In this document: one piece after another, positions 1 through 5,874 of the stretch
How positions within the stretch are numbered: the first letter of the stretch is position 1
Layout of the letters: each line of letters begins with the position of its first letter
Assembly (NCBI GenBank): GCA_021792815.1
Contig: JAJYTX010000093.1
Span: forward strand, 1 to 8,399
Reading direction: 5' to 3'
Source of the DNA: Pseudomonadota bacterium
GTDB lineage: Bacteria; Pseudomonadota; Gammaproteobacteria; Steroidobacterales; Steroidobacteraceae
Length of the DNA: 8,399 bases
Notes under the pieces: model-generated
Seen by the model: only the letters and a program-made list of their open reading frames with translations
Told to the model about the DNA's origin: nothing
The model's database searches: none
Position numbers and translations under genes: made by a program

Positions 1-244
1 GCTTCAGGGCATCGATCATCAGCAGCAGTTCCATCACATTGTCGTTCGCCGGAAAGGAGGTCGACTGGATCACGAAGATGTCCTCGCCTCGGACATTCTC
101 CTGGATCTCGACAGACACCTCCATGTCCGCGAAGCGCCGCACCTGCGCCTTGATCAAGGGCAAGCCGAGATACTGGGCGATCCTGTCGGCCAGCCCTCGA
201 TTGGAATTGCCCGCGAGCAGCTTCATCCCGCGCGTTTCGTTCAT
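1..244 (-). CDS. prs: Ribose-phosphate pyrophosphokinase, N-terminal part (cut by left edge)
   Basis: The enzyme makes PRPP from ribose 5-phosphate and ATP in the cytoplasm, feeding nucleotide, histidine, tryptophan and NAD synthesis. About 81 residues are visible. Family landmarks read directly: [10 protein letters not shown] near the start, then [20 protein letters not shown] and [20 protein letters not shown], which form the N-terminal half of the PRPP synthase fold. The catalytic and PRPP loops lie beyond the left edge. The start is uncertain: ATG codons at 253, 244 and 226 are all in frame. I prefer 244 because AGGCGG lies about 9 bases upstream of it, whereas it abuts the ATG at 253; 226 gives the shortest form, MKLLAG. 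The wording resembles alphaproteobacterial Prs more than the enterobacterial form. No tRNA-Gln gene is visible upstream, unlike the arrangement in many gammaproteobacteria. Confidence 0.93.
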   Translation of the reverse strand, partial: MNETRGMKLLAGNSNRGLADRIAQYLGLPLIKAQVRRFADMEVSVEIQENVRGEDIFVIQSTSFPANDNVMELLLMIDALK

Positions 245-628
245 ATCGGTCATCCGCCTGTTGAAGCGCCTGCCGGGCGGGAGGCTTGCGGGCACGGCTC
301 GTTGATCCGCCCGCCCTGTCCCGAGCATCACGGCACGGCACGCATTTAAGGCGATCCGCGCACTGGCCGGAAACAGAAAAAGCTGTCCCGGTAATCGATT
401 CCTGCTATATGGCAGCCGACGAGGGTGGTGAATGCGCACCGATCCGTTGCGGGAACCCCTTCGGGGCCGGTCGCGCTTGCGCTGACGGCGGGGCCACTGC
501 GCCGGAGACCGCGGGGGGGATGACTGCCGTGAGAGGCGATGAGGCTCGGCCTCGCGGCGAACCCGGTCATGCGACGCGGCACAGCGCCTTCGCGCAGCCG
601 ATCAGGCCTGGCCAGTTCGGGACCCGCG
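245..628. other. Intergenic region between moaF and prs, no gene seen
   Basis: No convincing gene lies here; open frames are short or run antisense into neighbours. Two small hairpin-capable sequences are visible: CCCCTTCGGGG around 456-466 and GAGGC-TCG-GCCTC at 541-553. Neither has a T tract on the minus-strand side, so neither is called as a terminator. The prs promoter should be here. On the minus strand an A/T-rich patch near 345-410 is the likeliest place, but I see no convincing -35/-10 pair. Confidence 0.6.
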
Positions 629-1444
629 TCAGGTATCGGCAGGCGGCAGGCCGTGCAGCCGGCCCATCGGCGTGATCGTGGCGCCCATCGGGAAACTGAC
701 CACCTCGGAGAACTGCTGGTCGCGATAACCCATGATCTTACCGTCCGTCCGCCGCTGCTCGACATCGATCAGCACGAGTCCCAGAGTGGGAACGATCTTC
801 TCGCACCAGAGAAACAGGTACAGCCCGTCCGCGATCCGGTAGGTCTGGCAATGATCGACGTCGGCCAGGCCCCGTTCCGCACCGCGGACGCAGTGCCAAA
901 GATAACTATGGTGATTCAGATAGATGTGGTCGTAACTCTCATGCGGACTGTAGACATAGCGGTTGTGCAGACCGATCAGCTCGTCGGAGCGGGCGAACGG
1001 CGCGGCGCCGGTTCCGGCACCGATCGTGCCGGTGTGAACCGTGGCGCGGACCGGCGTGAGCGGCTCGCCGGCTTCGAACCGCTCCCGCATGGGACGCAAC
1101 GCCTCGGAACGACTGGGCAGCCGTCCGGTCACACACAGAGCTCGGCCGCCCCGCAGGTCCAGAACCAGCGAGATCGAGTGAGCGACGGGTTCGGCCGGAT
1201 GATCCACGAGAAAAATATCCGGCCGGATGGAGGTAATGCGCGCTGCGACCTCGGCGCACGGCGCCGCCCCGCCATGGCGCACGTGACCGCCGGAAAGGAA
1301 TTGATAATTCACCGGAGCACGACCGACAAGATTCAAGTGCAGTTCGCGGCCGGCAAGGCCGTCCGTGACCGGCAGCGCATGGCTGTCGCGCTGGAACGCC
1401 TGGGCCAGGGCGCCGACCTCGATCCATGGACTTTGTGCTGCCAT
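629..1444 (-). CDS. moaF: MoaF-family protein (MoaF_N plus MoaF_C)
   Basis: A 271-residue protein matching the MoaF family over its whole length. The N-terminal half starts IEVGALAQAFQRDSHALP and contains IFLVDHP (77-83), SLVLDLRGGRA (92-102) and GRLPSRSEA (107-115). The C-terminal half has the most conserved block: YVYSPHESYDHIYLN (163-177), YLWHCVRGAERGLADVDHC (181-199), IADGLYLFLWCEKIVPTLG (204-222) and DGKIMGY (234-240). In Klebsiella and Arthrobacter, moaF lies in monoamine (tyramine-type) regulons; its biochemical role is not settled. Database names calling it 'molybdenum cofactor biosynthesis protein F' come from the shared gene prefix. The start is ATG at 1444, because GAGGTG at 1451-1456 is a near-perfect ribosome binding site seven bases ahead. 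The in-frame GTG at 1453 overlaps that site and is unlikely. It lies 134 bp downstream of the AraC gene on the same strand. Confidence 0.88.
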   Translation of the reverse strand: MAAQSPWIEVGALAQAFQRDSHALPVTDGLAGRELHLNLVGRAPVNYQFLSGGHVRHGGAAPCAEVAARITSIRPDIFLVDHPAEPVAHSISLVLDLRGGRALCVTGRLPSRSEALRPMRERFEAGEPLTPVRATVHTGTIGAGTGAAPFARSDELIGLHNRYVYSPHESYDHIYLNHHSYLWHCVRGAERGLADVDHCQTYRIADGLYLFLWCEKIVPTLGLVLIDVEQRRTDGKIMGYRDQQFSEVVSFPMGATITPMGRLHGLPPADT

Positions 1445-1484
1445 CTTGCTCACCTCGCGCAGTCGAGCAACCGAAAATCACTGC

Positions 1485-1513
1485 ATCAGAATGACAAACG
1501 GAACGATTCTGAT
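1485..1513. promoter_or_regulatory. Perfect inverted repeat ATCAGAAT-N13-ATTCTGAT ahead of moaF
   Basis: Two exact 8-base arms, ATCAGAAT at 1485-1492 and ATTCTGAT at 1506-1513, are separated by 13 bases, with centres 21 bp apart (two helical turns). The element lies 41-69 bp upstream of the moaF start, where it would overlap or sit just downstream of a promoter. CAGAATG also recurs as a direct repeat at 1487 and 1518, 31 bp apart (three turns). It could be a dimeric regulator site or a leader hairpin; A/T-rich intergenic sequence makes some chance symmetry possible. Confidence 0.45.
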
Positions 1514-1520
1514 TTTGCAG

Positions 1521-1556
1521 AATGTGCCAAAGTTTTAGTCCAACGTGCCACGTGCC
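1521..1556 (-). promoter_or_regulatory. Putative AraC-family operator: phased GGCACRT repeats
   Basis: On the plus strand AATGTGCCA (1521-1529) and AACGTGCCA (1542-1550) form a 9-base direct repeat differing at one position, exactly 21 bp apart. A third copy of the core, ACGTGCC, follows at once (1550-1556). Read in the direction of moaF transcription these are TGGCACGTT and TGGCACATT. Two direct-repeat half-sites two helical turns apart is the usual geometry for AraC-family proteins, whose two HTH motifs contact adjacent major grooves. The adjacent regulator gene makes it the natural candidate binder. Assignment is inference; no clear sigma70 -10 box is seen downstream, which would fit an activator-dependent promoter. 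Confidence 0.5.
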
Positions 1557-1578
1557 CCAACAGCATTCCGTCAGAGCA

Positions 1579-2649
1579 TCATGAGCGCGATGCCGGCCGG
1601 CGCCGATAGATGCGCGGCGCGAAGCCCGTCCACGTCTTGAACGCCCGGCTGAGCGCCGCGGTGTCGGCATAGCCGAGGCTGTGCGCCACTGTCGTGACCG
1701 GACGCGCGGGATCGGCCAGCAGGGCTTCCGCTCGGTGTCGGCGGCAAGCCCGGACCAGGGCCCGTATCGACGTTCCATCTGCCTCCAGGCGCCGCTGCAG
1801 CGTCCGCGTGGACAGACCGAGGTCCGAAGCGACCGCGGACGCAGTGACGGGCCGGTGGCCCAGACGTCGACGGATCACCCACGTGACGCGGTCCTCCACG
1901 CTCTGGGGCAAGCGCTCCGGGCCCTCCAGCATCCGCAGAAGGTGCACGACATGCGGACCCAGCGCCCGGTACACCCCCAGGGTCGGCCTGCCGAGATCGC
2001 TGCGGTCGATGAGGATCCGGTTGCTGCCGGCACCGAACGTGACCGGGCAGCGAAATATGCGTTGATACAGCCGCCGAACCATGGACGTCTCGAGGCCGCC
2101 AGGGGCCGCATGCTCGAACTGCACGCCGAGCGGCGCCCATTGGCGACCTACGGCCTCGTGAAACAGCCGGCTGATCAGCGCCAGCGTGAATTCGCTGTCC
2201 TGGCGGCGCGGCCGGATCGTCTCATCGCAGATCCGATAGGTGCACTCCCACACATCCTCCCGCGAGGCCACCTCGGTTACGGTGCCGCTCTGCCAGGTGC
2301 GGGAATAGCGTGCCCACGCACGCACACCGTTACCAAGCGTGTCGGCTGCAAGAATGACGATGCCGAGCGGACCGAACTGCTCGATGTCGATCTCCCGTCC
2401 GAGCCGCAGGCCGAGGAACGGATCGCTCGCCAGGTCCGCGGCGTCCTCGAACAGGGCGACGTACCGGCGAAGATCGAACTCCGCATACGGGTCTTCCAGA
2501 GATGTCGACGGCGCATGTCTGTCGAGTAATGGCCCCACGGACAGCCGGCGGTTCACCAGACCTGCCAGCACGAGCGACGGCACGCCGGAGCGGATGTTTG
2601 CGCCGTCCCTGCAGACCGGCACGGTTGGATGTGGCACACGGATGATCAC
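1579..2649 (-). CDS. AraC-family transcriptional regulator (arabinose-binding-like sensor domain, OruR/ArgR type)
   Basis: A 356-residue one-component regulator. Residues about 25-205 resemble the AraC-type arabinose-binding domain, including DPFLGLRLGREIDIEQFGPLG (about 76-96), typical of the long OruR/ArgR-like branch. The C-terminus carries two helix-turn-helix motifs: VTASAVASDLGLSTRTLQRRL (about 268-288) and VTTVAHSLGYADTAALSRAF (about 318-337), followed by the family signature W-T-G-x-x-P-R-x-Y-R. An open GTG start exists at 2664, but I chose GTG at 2649 because GGAAGGGG (2655-2662) is a strong ribosome binding site five bases ahead of it. It precedes moaF on the same strand with a 134-bp gap full of repeats, so it probably controls moaF. 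The effector cannot be read from sequence. Confidence 0.9.
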   Translation of the reverse strand: MIIRVPHPTVPVCRDGANIRSGVPSLVLAGLVNRRLSVGPLLDRHAPSTSLEDPYAEFDLRRYVALFEDAADLASDPFLGLRLGREIDIEQFGPLGIVILAADTLGNGVRAWARYSRTWQSGTVTEVASREDVWECTYRICDETIRPRRQDSEFTLALISRLFHEAVGRQWAPLGVQFEHAAPGGLETSMVRRLYQRIFRCPVTFGAGSNRILIDRSDLGRPTLGVYRALGPHVVHLLRMLEGPERLPQSVEDRVTWVIRRRLGHRPVTASAVASDLGLSTRTLQRRLEADGTSIRALVRACRRHRAEALLADPARPVTTVAHSLGYADTAALSRAFKTWTGFAPRIYRRRPASRS

Positions 2650-2811
2650 GACGACCCCTTCCACGGGCTGCCAACAGCAGACTCATTCGGACACACATTG
2701 CCCGCGACACAGCATTACGCGGCCGTCACCGACATCACACCACCATGACCAGGCGTGCCATGTGAGCCGCTGGGCCATCAAGCCGCCCGTCCACCCGGCG
2801 ACCGACCGCCG

Positions 2812-2841
2812 TTGACAATCGTCACCCCATTCCGCTATCTT
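2812..2841 (+). promoter_or_regulatory. Sigma70-like promoter (TTGACA-N18-TATCTT), apparently orphan
   Basis: A perfect -35 hexamer TTGACA at 2812-2817 and a -10-like TATCTT at 2836-2841, 18 bp apart, predict a start near 2848. It points toward the amidohydrolase operon, but the next convincing start codon is about 480 bp away. The ATG at 2871 has no ribosome binding site and leads into an unrecognised frame. The simplest reading is that this promoter once drove the receptor gene whose 3' end survives downstream, and may still give the operon a long leader. Confidence 0.6.
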
Positions 2842-2846
2842 TCGCA

Positions 2847-2864
2847 ACCGGTCAGTCGACTGGT
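2847..2864. promoter_or_regulatory. TetR-like operator palindrome at the promoter start site
   Basis: ACCGGTC (2847-2853), a 4-base spacer AGTC and GACTGGT (2858-2864) form an 18-bp imperfect palindrome in which 6 of 7 arm positions pair symmetrically; the centre contains the perfect 10-mer CAGTCGACTG. Size, symmetry and position (about -1 to +17 of the predicted start) resemble operators of TetR/AcrR repressors. No TetR gene is in the window, so the regulator would be encoded elsewhere or has been lost. Confidence 0.45.
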
Positions 2865-3102
2865 ATTGCAATGCTCCTCGACACATTGACGGTCCGGCGA
2901 ACATCGTTTCGCGCCGGGCTGTGCCGTCCGAGCTTCACTGCGCCGGCCGGCGCGGCGCGAAGTACCAGGCCGACGCGGCCAATCACCCGTGTCCGACCTC
3001 GCTCCACGCGTATCGGCCGAAGGAGCGGATCGACAACCGGGCCAACCGTCTGGCTTCCACCCAGGACTCTTTCGGTGTTCGCTTTGGCCATTGACCGTCA
3101 CC

Positions 3103-3151
3103 GATTCGGTCCGACGACAGGCTCAGTCTCGGATTCGGTCCGGCGACTGGC
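3103..3151 (+). repeat. Short direct repeat inside the receptor relic (about 20 bp, period 29)
   Basis: GATTCGGTCCGACGACAGGC at 3103-3122 recurs as GATTCGGTCCGGCGACTGGC at 3132-3151, 18 of 20 bases the same and 29 bp apart. The period is not a multiple of three, so a slippage duplication here would shift the frame, in line with the decayed state of the sequence. It could instead be a pair of binding sites; phase is close to, but not exactly, three helical turns. Confidence 0.6.
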
Positions 3152-3266
3152 AGACGGATGCGTCGTGAAGTGCCGGGTCCACAACCAGCGCGACACCATG
3201 CCTGCACCGTCAGTGAACTGCGCGCGGCCCTGCGGACCGCGACGGTCGATCGCGCCGCCCGAACTG

Positions 3267-3296
3267 TTGACAATCGGTATTTCCGCCATTTATAAC
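3267..3296 (+). promoter_or_regulatory. Strong sigma70-like promoter inside the relic's last codons
   Basis: TTGACA at 3267-3272 is followed after 17 bp by TTATAA (3290-3295), or after 18 bp by TATAAC (3291-3296), close to consensus. Predicted transcription would begin near 3303, giving a leader of only about 18 bases that contains GGGAG (3311-3315) before the ATG at 3321. The same bases encode L-T-I-G-I-S-A-I-Y of the receptor relic. This is the best-placed promoter for the three-gene operon downstream. Confidence 0.65.
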
Positions 3297-3320
3297 CCTT
3301 GAGATCGGTCGGGAGACGTC

Positions 3321-4448
3321 ATGCCGGACATCGCGCAGAGAAGGACCGGTTTTTTTTTCGACGAGCGCTGCCTGTGGCACAGCGGCGGGATGCATGCGCT
3401 GACCATGACGGTCGGCGGTTGGGTTCAGCCACCCTCCGGCTCCGGACACGCCGAGTCTCCGGACAGCAAGCGTCGCATCAAGTCGCTGATGGACGTTTCC
3501 GGTCTCAGCGCCCGACTCGTCGTTCGCAGCGCCCCGGCAGCCACGGACGAAGACCTGCTGCGTGTACACCCACGCGAGTATCTGCGCCGTTTCAAGGCCG
3601 CGAGCGACGCCGGCGGGGGTGATCTCGGCGAGCTTGCACCCTTCGGAAAAGGAGGCTATGACATCGCGCGACTGTCTGCTGGCCTCGCGATCGGCGCCGC
3701 CGATGCCGTGGTGAGCGGACACTATCGCAACGCGTACGCCCTATCGCGCCCCCCCGGTCATCACTGCCTGCCGGATCGGCCTATGGGCTTCTGCCTGCTT
3801 GCGAACGTCGCGCTCGCGGCGCAAGCGGTCCGGGCATCGCAGCGCGTGGAGCGCATTGCGATCGTGGACTGGGACGTGCACCACGGCAACGGCACACAGA
3901 CCATCTTCTACGACAGGGCCGACGTGCTCACGGTGTCGGTGCACCAGGAGCGCTGCTTCCCTTTCGGGTACAGCGGCGAAAGCGAACGCGGTACTGGTGC
4001 CGGACAGGGCTATAACTACAATATCCCACTGCTGGGAGGTGGCGGTCATGACAGCTACCTGTACGCGTTCGAGCGCATCGTGGTACCGGCGCTCGATCGG
4101 TACCGACCGGAGCTGATCCTGGTCGCGAGCGGACTCGATGCAAATATCGTGGATCCGCTGGCACGCATGCAGCTGCACAGCGAAAGCTTCCGTGAAATGA
4201 CCCGGATACTGATGGACGTGGCGGACAGGCACTGCCACGGCCGGCTGGTCGCGGTTCATGAAGGCGGCTATGCCGAGGCTTATGTGCCGTTTTGCGGACA
4301 TGCGATCATCGAGCAGCTCGCCGGGCAACACATGGGTGTCGAGGATCCATTTCTCGAGACGTTCAAACTCAAGCAGCCCAGCGAGCGCTTCAACGCGTTT
4401 CAGAGACGGCTGCTCGACGAGTTGGCTGCCGCATTCGGACTGACCTGA
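3321..4448 (+). CDS. Class II histone-deacetylase-like zinc amidohydrolase (acetylpolyamine amidohydrolase superfamily)
   Basis: A 375-residue cytoplasmic metalloenzyme predicted to cleave acyl groups from amines through a Zn2+-activated water. Family motifs in order: FFFDERCLWH (11-20), RPPGHHCLPDRPMGFCL (143-159) with the catalytic His pair 147-148, VDWDVHHGNGTQ (182-193) with metal ligands Asp185 and His187, SGLDANIVDPLARM (270-283) with ligand Asp273, and EGGY (314-317) with the transition-state Tyr317. All catalytic residues are present, so it should be active. Bacterial relatives act on acetylpolyamines or other small acyl amides, not histones; the substrate cannot be read here. ATG at 3321 is preceded by GGGAG five bases ahead. 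It is first in an operon with a permease 17 bp downstream and a P1 peptidase. Codons 10-13 contain a run of nine T, unusual in this GC-rich gene. Confidence 0.92.
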   Translation: MPDIAQRRTGFFFDERCLWHSGGMHALTMTVGGWVQPPSGSGHAESPDSKRRIKSLMDVSGLSARLVVRSAPAATDEDLLRVHPREYLRRFKAASDAGGGDLGELAPFGKGGYDIARLSAGLAIGAADAVVSGHYRNAYALSRPPGHHCLPDRPMGFCLLANVALAAQAVRASQRVERIAIVDWDVHHGNGTQTIFYDRADVLTVSVHQERCFPFGYSGESERGTGAGQGYNYNIPLLGGGGHDSYLYAFERIVVPALDRYRPELILVASGLDANIVDPLARMQLHSESFREMTRILMDVADRHCHGRLVAVHEGGYAEAYVPFCGHAIIEQLAGQHMGVEDPFLETFKLKQPSERFNAFQRRLLDELAAAFGLT

Positions 4449-4465
4449 CCCGGCTCATCAGGGGT

Positions 4466-5839
4466 ATGCCGCCCGAGGAGAGTGTGCTCGCCGGAGCGGC
4501 TGCCGCGATCGACACGCAGGGCCCCGGTGCCGCGACGCTTCGCCGCACGCTGACCTATTACGATCTGCTCGCCTACGGCCTCGCGTACGTGTCGCCATTT
4601 GCGCCGCTCGCGACGATCGGCTACGTGTGGCGGGCATCGGACGGGCTGCTCGTCCTGGCGTACCTGTTCGGTGCGCTCTGCATGTATTTCACCGCGCAGA
4701 GTTACGCGACGATGACGGAGGTCGTCCCCAACGCCGGCTCGGTGTACGGATTCGCACGGCACGCACTCGGCCCATTGCCCGGCTTCCTCGCCGGATGGAT
4801 GATTCTGCTCGACTACCTGCTCATTCCAGCCTACATCTACGTGGTGATCTCTGTAGCCATGGGAACATTGGTTCCGCAGGTCGATCGCGCCGTGTGGATC
4901 ACCTCACTCGCACTGGTGACGCTCGCCATCAACTGGTTTGGAATCGCCGTCACGTCGCGTGTCAATGTGTTCTCCGTCGTGGTGCAGATCGGCTTTCTCT
5001 TCGTGCTGCTCGGCTTCTCCGTCGTCGCGCTGCACTCTGGAAAAGGCAATGCCGCGCTGACGCTTCACCCCCTGTTCGAGCCGCAGGCGTTTCACTGGCG
5101 CAGCATGTTCACCGCCACATCGATCTGCGTGATGTCGTTCCTTGGGTTCGATGCGGTTTCGACTCTGGCCGAGGAAGTCAAGGACAACGACCGGCGGATC
5201 GTCGGCCGTGCCATCGTCGGGGTGCTTATTCTGGCCGCAGCGCTGTTCGTCTCGGTGGCCTGGGTACTTGGCAACCTGCTCGCCGGCTTCCGGATCCGTG
5301 ATCCGGCCGCGGCAAGCTACGAACTCGTCGCATGGTCGATCGGCGCCTGGGCGTCGATGGCGCTCGCCTGGCTCAGCGCGGCCCTCGTCGGGTTCACCAA
5401 CGCGTTACCGATGCAAGCCGGCGTCGCCCGCGTGTTGTATGCCATGGGACGTGATGCGCAGCTGCCACGACTCTTCGGCCGTCTTCACCCGCGATTCGGC
5501 ACGCCGTACGTCGGGATGCTCGTCAGCACGGCACTTTCGCTGGCCGTTGCGCTGGCGATGCGCTTTCACATGGGAGAGCTGGTTTCCATGGTCAACTTCG
5601 GCGCCCTGACCGGTTTTCTGCTGCTGCACGTCTCGGTGCTTCGCCTGTTCTGGTTCAAGGCGCGTTCAGATCGGTGGTTCGTGCACCTGTTCGTGCCAGT
5701 CGCGGGCATTCTTGTCGTGCTTGCCGTCATGTCCGGCCTGAGCGTTCTTGCGAAGACCCTGGGGATGATCTGGCTCGCTTTTGGTGCGGCATATGGCGTT
5801 GGGCTGCGCAGGGCGAACCGGGATACGCTGACGGTCTGA
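4466..5839 (+). CDS. APC-superfamily amino acid/amine permease
   Basis: A 457-residue inner-membrane transporter with about 12 hydrophobic helices (roughly 33-53, 60-82, 108-131, 144-163, 167-189, 213-231, 249-271, 297-318, 347-366, 373-394, 408-426, 430-447). APC hallmarks: the unwound first helix in LAYGLAYVSPFAPLATIG (35-52), PNAGSVYGFARHALGP (88-103), SFLGFDAVSTLAEEVKDNDR (224-243) before the sixth/seventh helices, and ARVLYAMGRDAQLPRLFGRL (321-340). It resembles the PuuP/YjeH-like APC groups, which import amino acids or polyamines with cations; the substrate is unknown. The start is ATG at 4466, 17 bp after the amidohydrolase stop, though AGGGG lies almost against it. GTG at 4484, with GAGGAG three bases ahead, is an alternative that costs only six residues. 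The close spacing supports co-transcription. Confidence 0.9.
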   Translation: MPPEESVLAGAAAAIDTQGPGAATLRRTLTYYDLLAYGLAYVSPFAPLATIGYVWRASDGLLVLAYLFGALCMYFTAQSYATMTEVVPNAGSVYGFARHALGPLPGFLAGWMILLDYLLIPAYIYVVISVAMGTLVPQVDRAVWITSLALVTLAINWFGIAVTSRVNVFSVVVQIGFLFVLLGFSVVALHSGKGNAALTLHPLFEPQAFHWRSMFTATSICVMSFLGFDAVSTLAEEVKDNDRRIVGRAIVGVLILAAALFVSVAWVLGNLLAGFRIRDPAAASYELVAWSIGAWASMALAWLSAALVGFTNALPMQAGVARVLYAMGRDAQLPRLFGRLHPRFGTPYVGMLVSTALSLAVALAMRFHMGELVSMVNFGALTGFLLLHVSVLRLFWFKARSDRWFVHLFVPVAGILVVLAVMSGLSVLAKTLGMIWLAFGAAYGVGLRRANRDTLTV

Positions 5840-5874
5840 AACGCACCGTGGCATCGTAAAGCGACATCGCAACC

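Larger units (their letters stand above)
3050..3302 (+). pseudogene. Decayed 3' end of a TonB-dependent receptor gene
   Basis: The open frame ending at 3302 closes with LLTIGISAIYNP; the intact receptor at the right edge ends with PLTIGISAIYDL. The match extends upstream without a gap: 3141-3302 encodes 53 residues of which 22 are identical to the last 53 of that receptor (my count by eye), including R-L-x-x-G, x-N-x-x, P-x-x-SVN-x-A-x-P and PR-x-S. The last 36 bases match at 27 positions, with most differences at third codon positions, the pattern expected of homologous coding sequence. In another frame, 3056-3079 encodes STQDSFGVR against SLQDVFDSR of the receptor, suggesting a frameshift and a deletion of about 44 bases between the blocks. 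Several positions are unlike a working barrel (Trp to Cys, extra prolines). The plug and most of the barrel are missing. The exact left limit is unknown. It is a remnant rather than a gene, ending 18 bp before the operon. Confidence 0.7.
2650..3320. other. Long intergenic region with orphan promoter and receptor relic
   Basis: About 670 bp lie between the divergent AraC gene and the plus-strand operon without an intact gene. The AraC promoter should lie within 2650-2810 on the minus strand, but I see no clear boxes. From 2812 rightward, on the plus strand, come a promoter match, an 18-bp palindrome, about 180 bp I cannot assign, then the decayed end of a TonB-dependent receptor gene containing a second promoter match. 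Open frames at 2871-3302 (plus) and 2852-3091 (minus) lack ribosome binding sites and recognisable domains, and I do not call them as genes. Confidence 0.6.

Noticed and set aside
39..305. Plus-strand open frame with a good AAAGGAGGT sequence near its start
   Set aside because: It is antisense to prs; the ribosome-binding-like bases are the complement of codons for a conserved T-S-F-P stretch.
456..466. CCCCTTCGGGG hairpin as a terminator for moaF
   Set aside because: The stem is only four base pairs and no T tract follows on the minus strand.
1217..1228. ATCCGGCCGGAT palindrome
   Set aside because: It lies inside the moaF coding region, and a 12-base GC-rich palindrome is not remarkable there.
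539..1609. 356-codon plus-strand open frame
   Set aside because: It lies antisense to moaF, which matches its family over its whole length; the plus-strand product has no recognisable domain. High GC keeps shadow frames open.
939..1778. 279-codon minus-strand open frame
   Set aside because: It is out of frame with moaF and the AraC gene and spans their intergenic control region; the sequence is arginine- and proline-rich shadow translation.
1681..2529. 282-codon plus-strand open frame
   Set aside because: It is antisense to the AraC regulator, whose two HTH motifs are clear in the minus-strand frame.
2871..3302. 143-codon plus-strand open frame as an intact gene
   Set aside because: There is no ribosome binding site and only the last third resembles a protein family (receptor C-terminus); it fits a decayed remnant better.
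3649..3660. AAGGAGG followed closely by ATG inside the amidohydrolase gene
   Set aside because: The ATG is out of frame and opens only a very short frame; the bases are ordinary codons of the enzyme.
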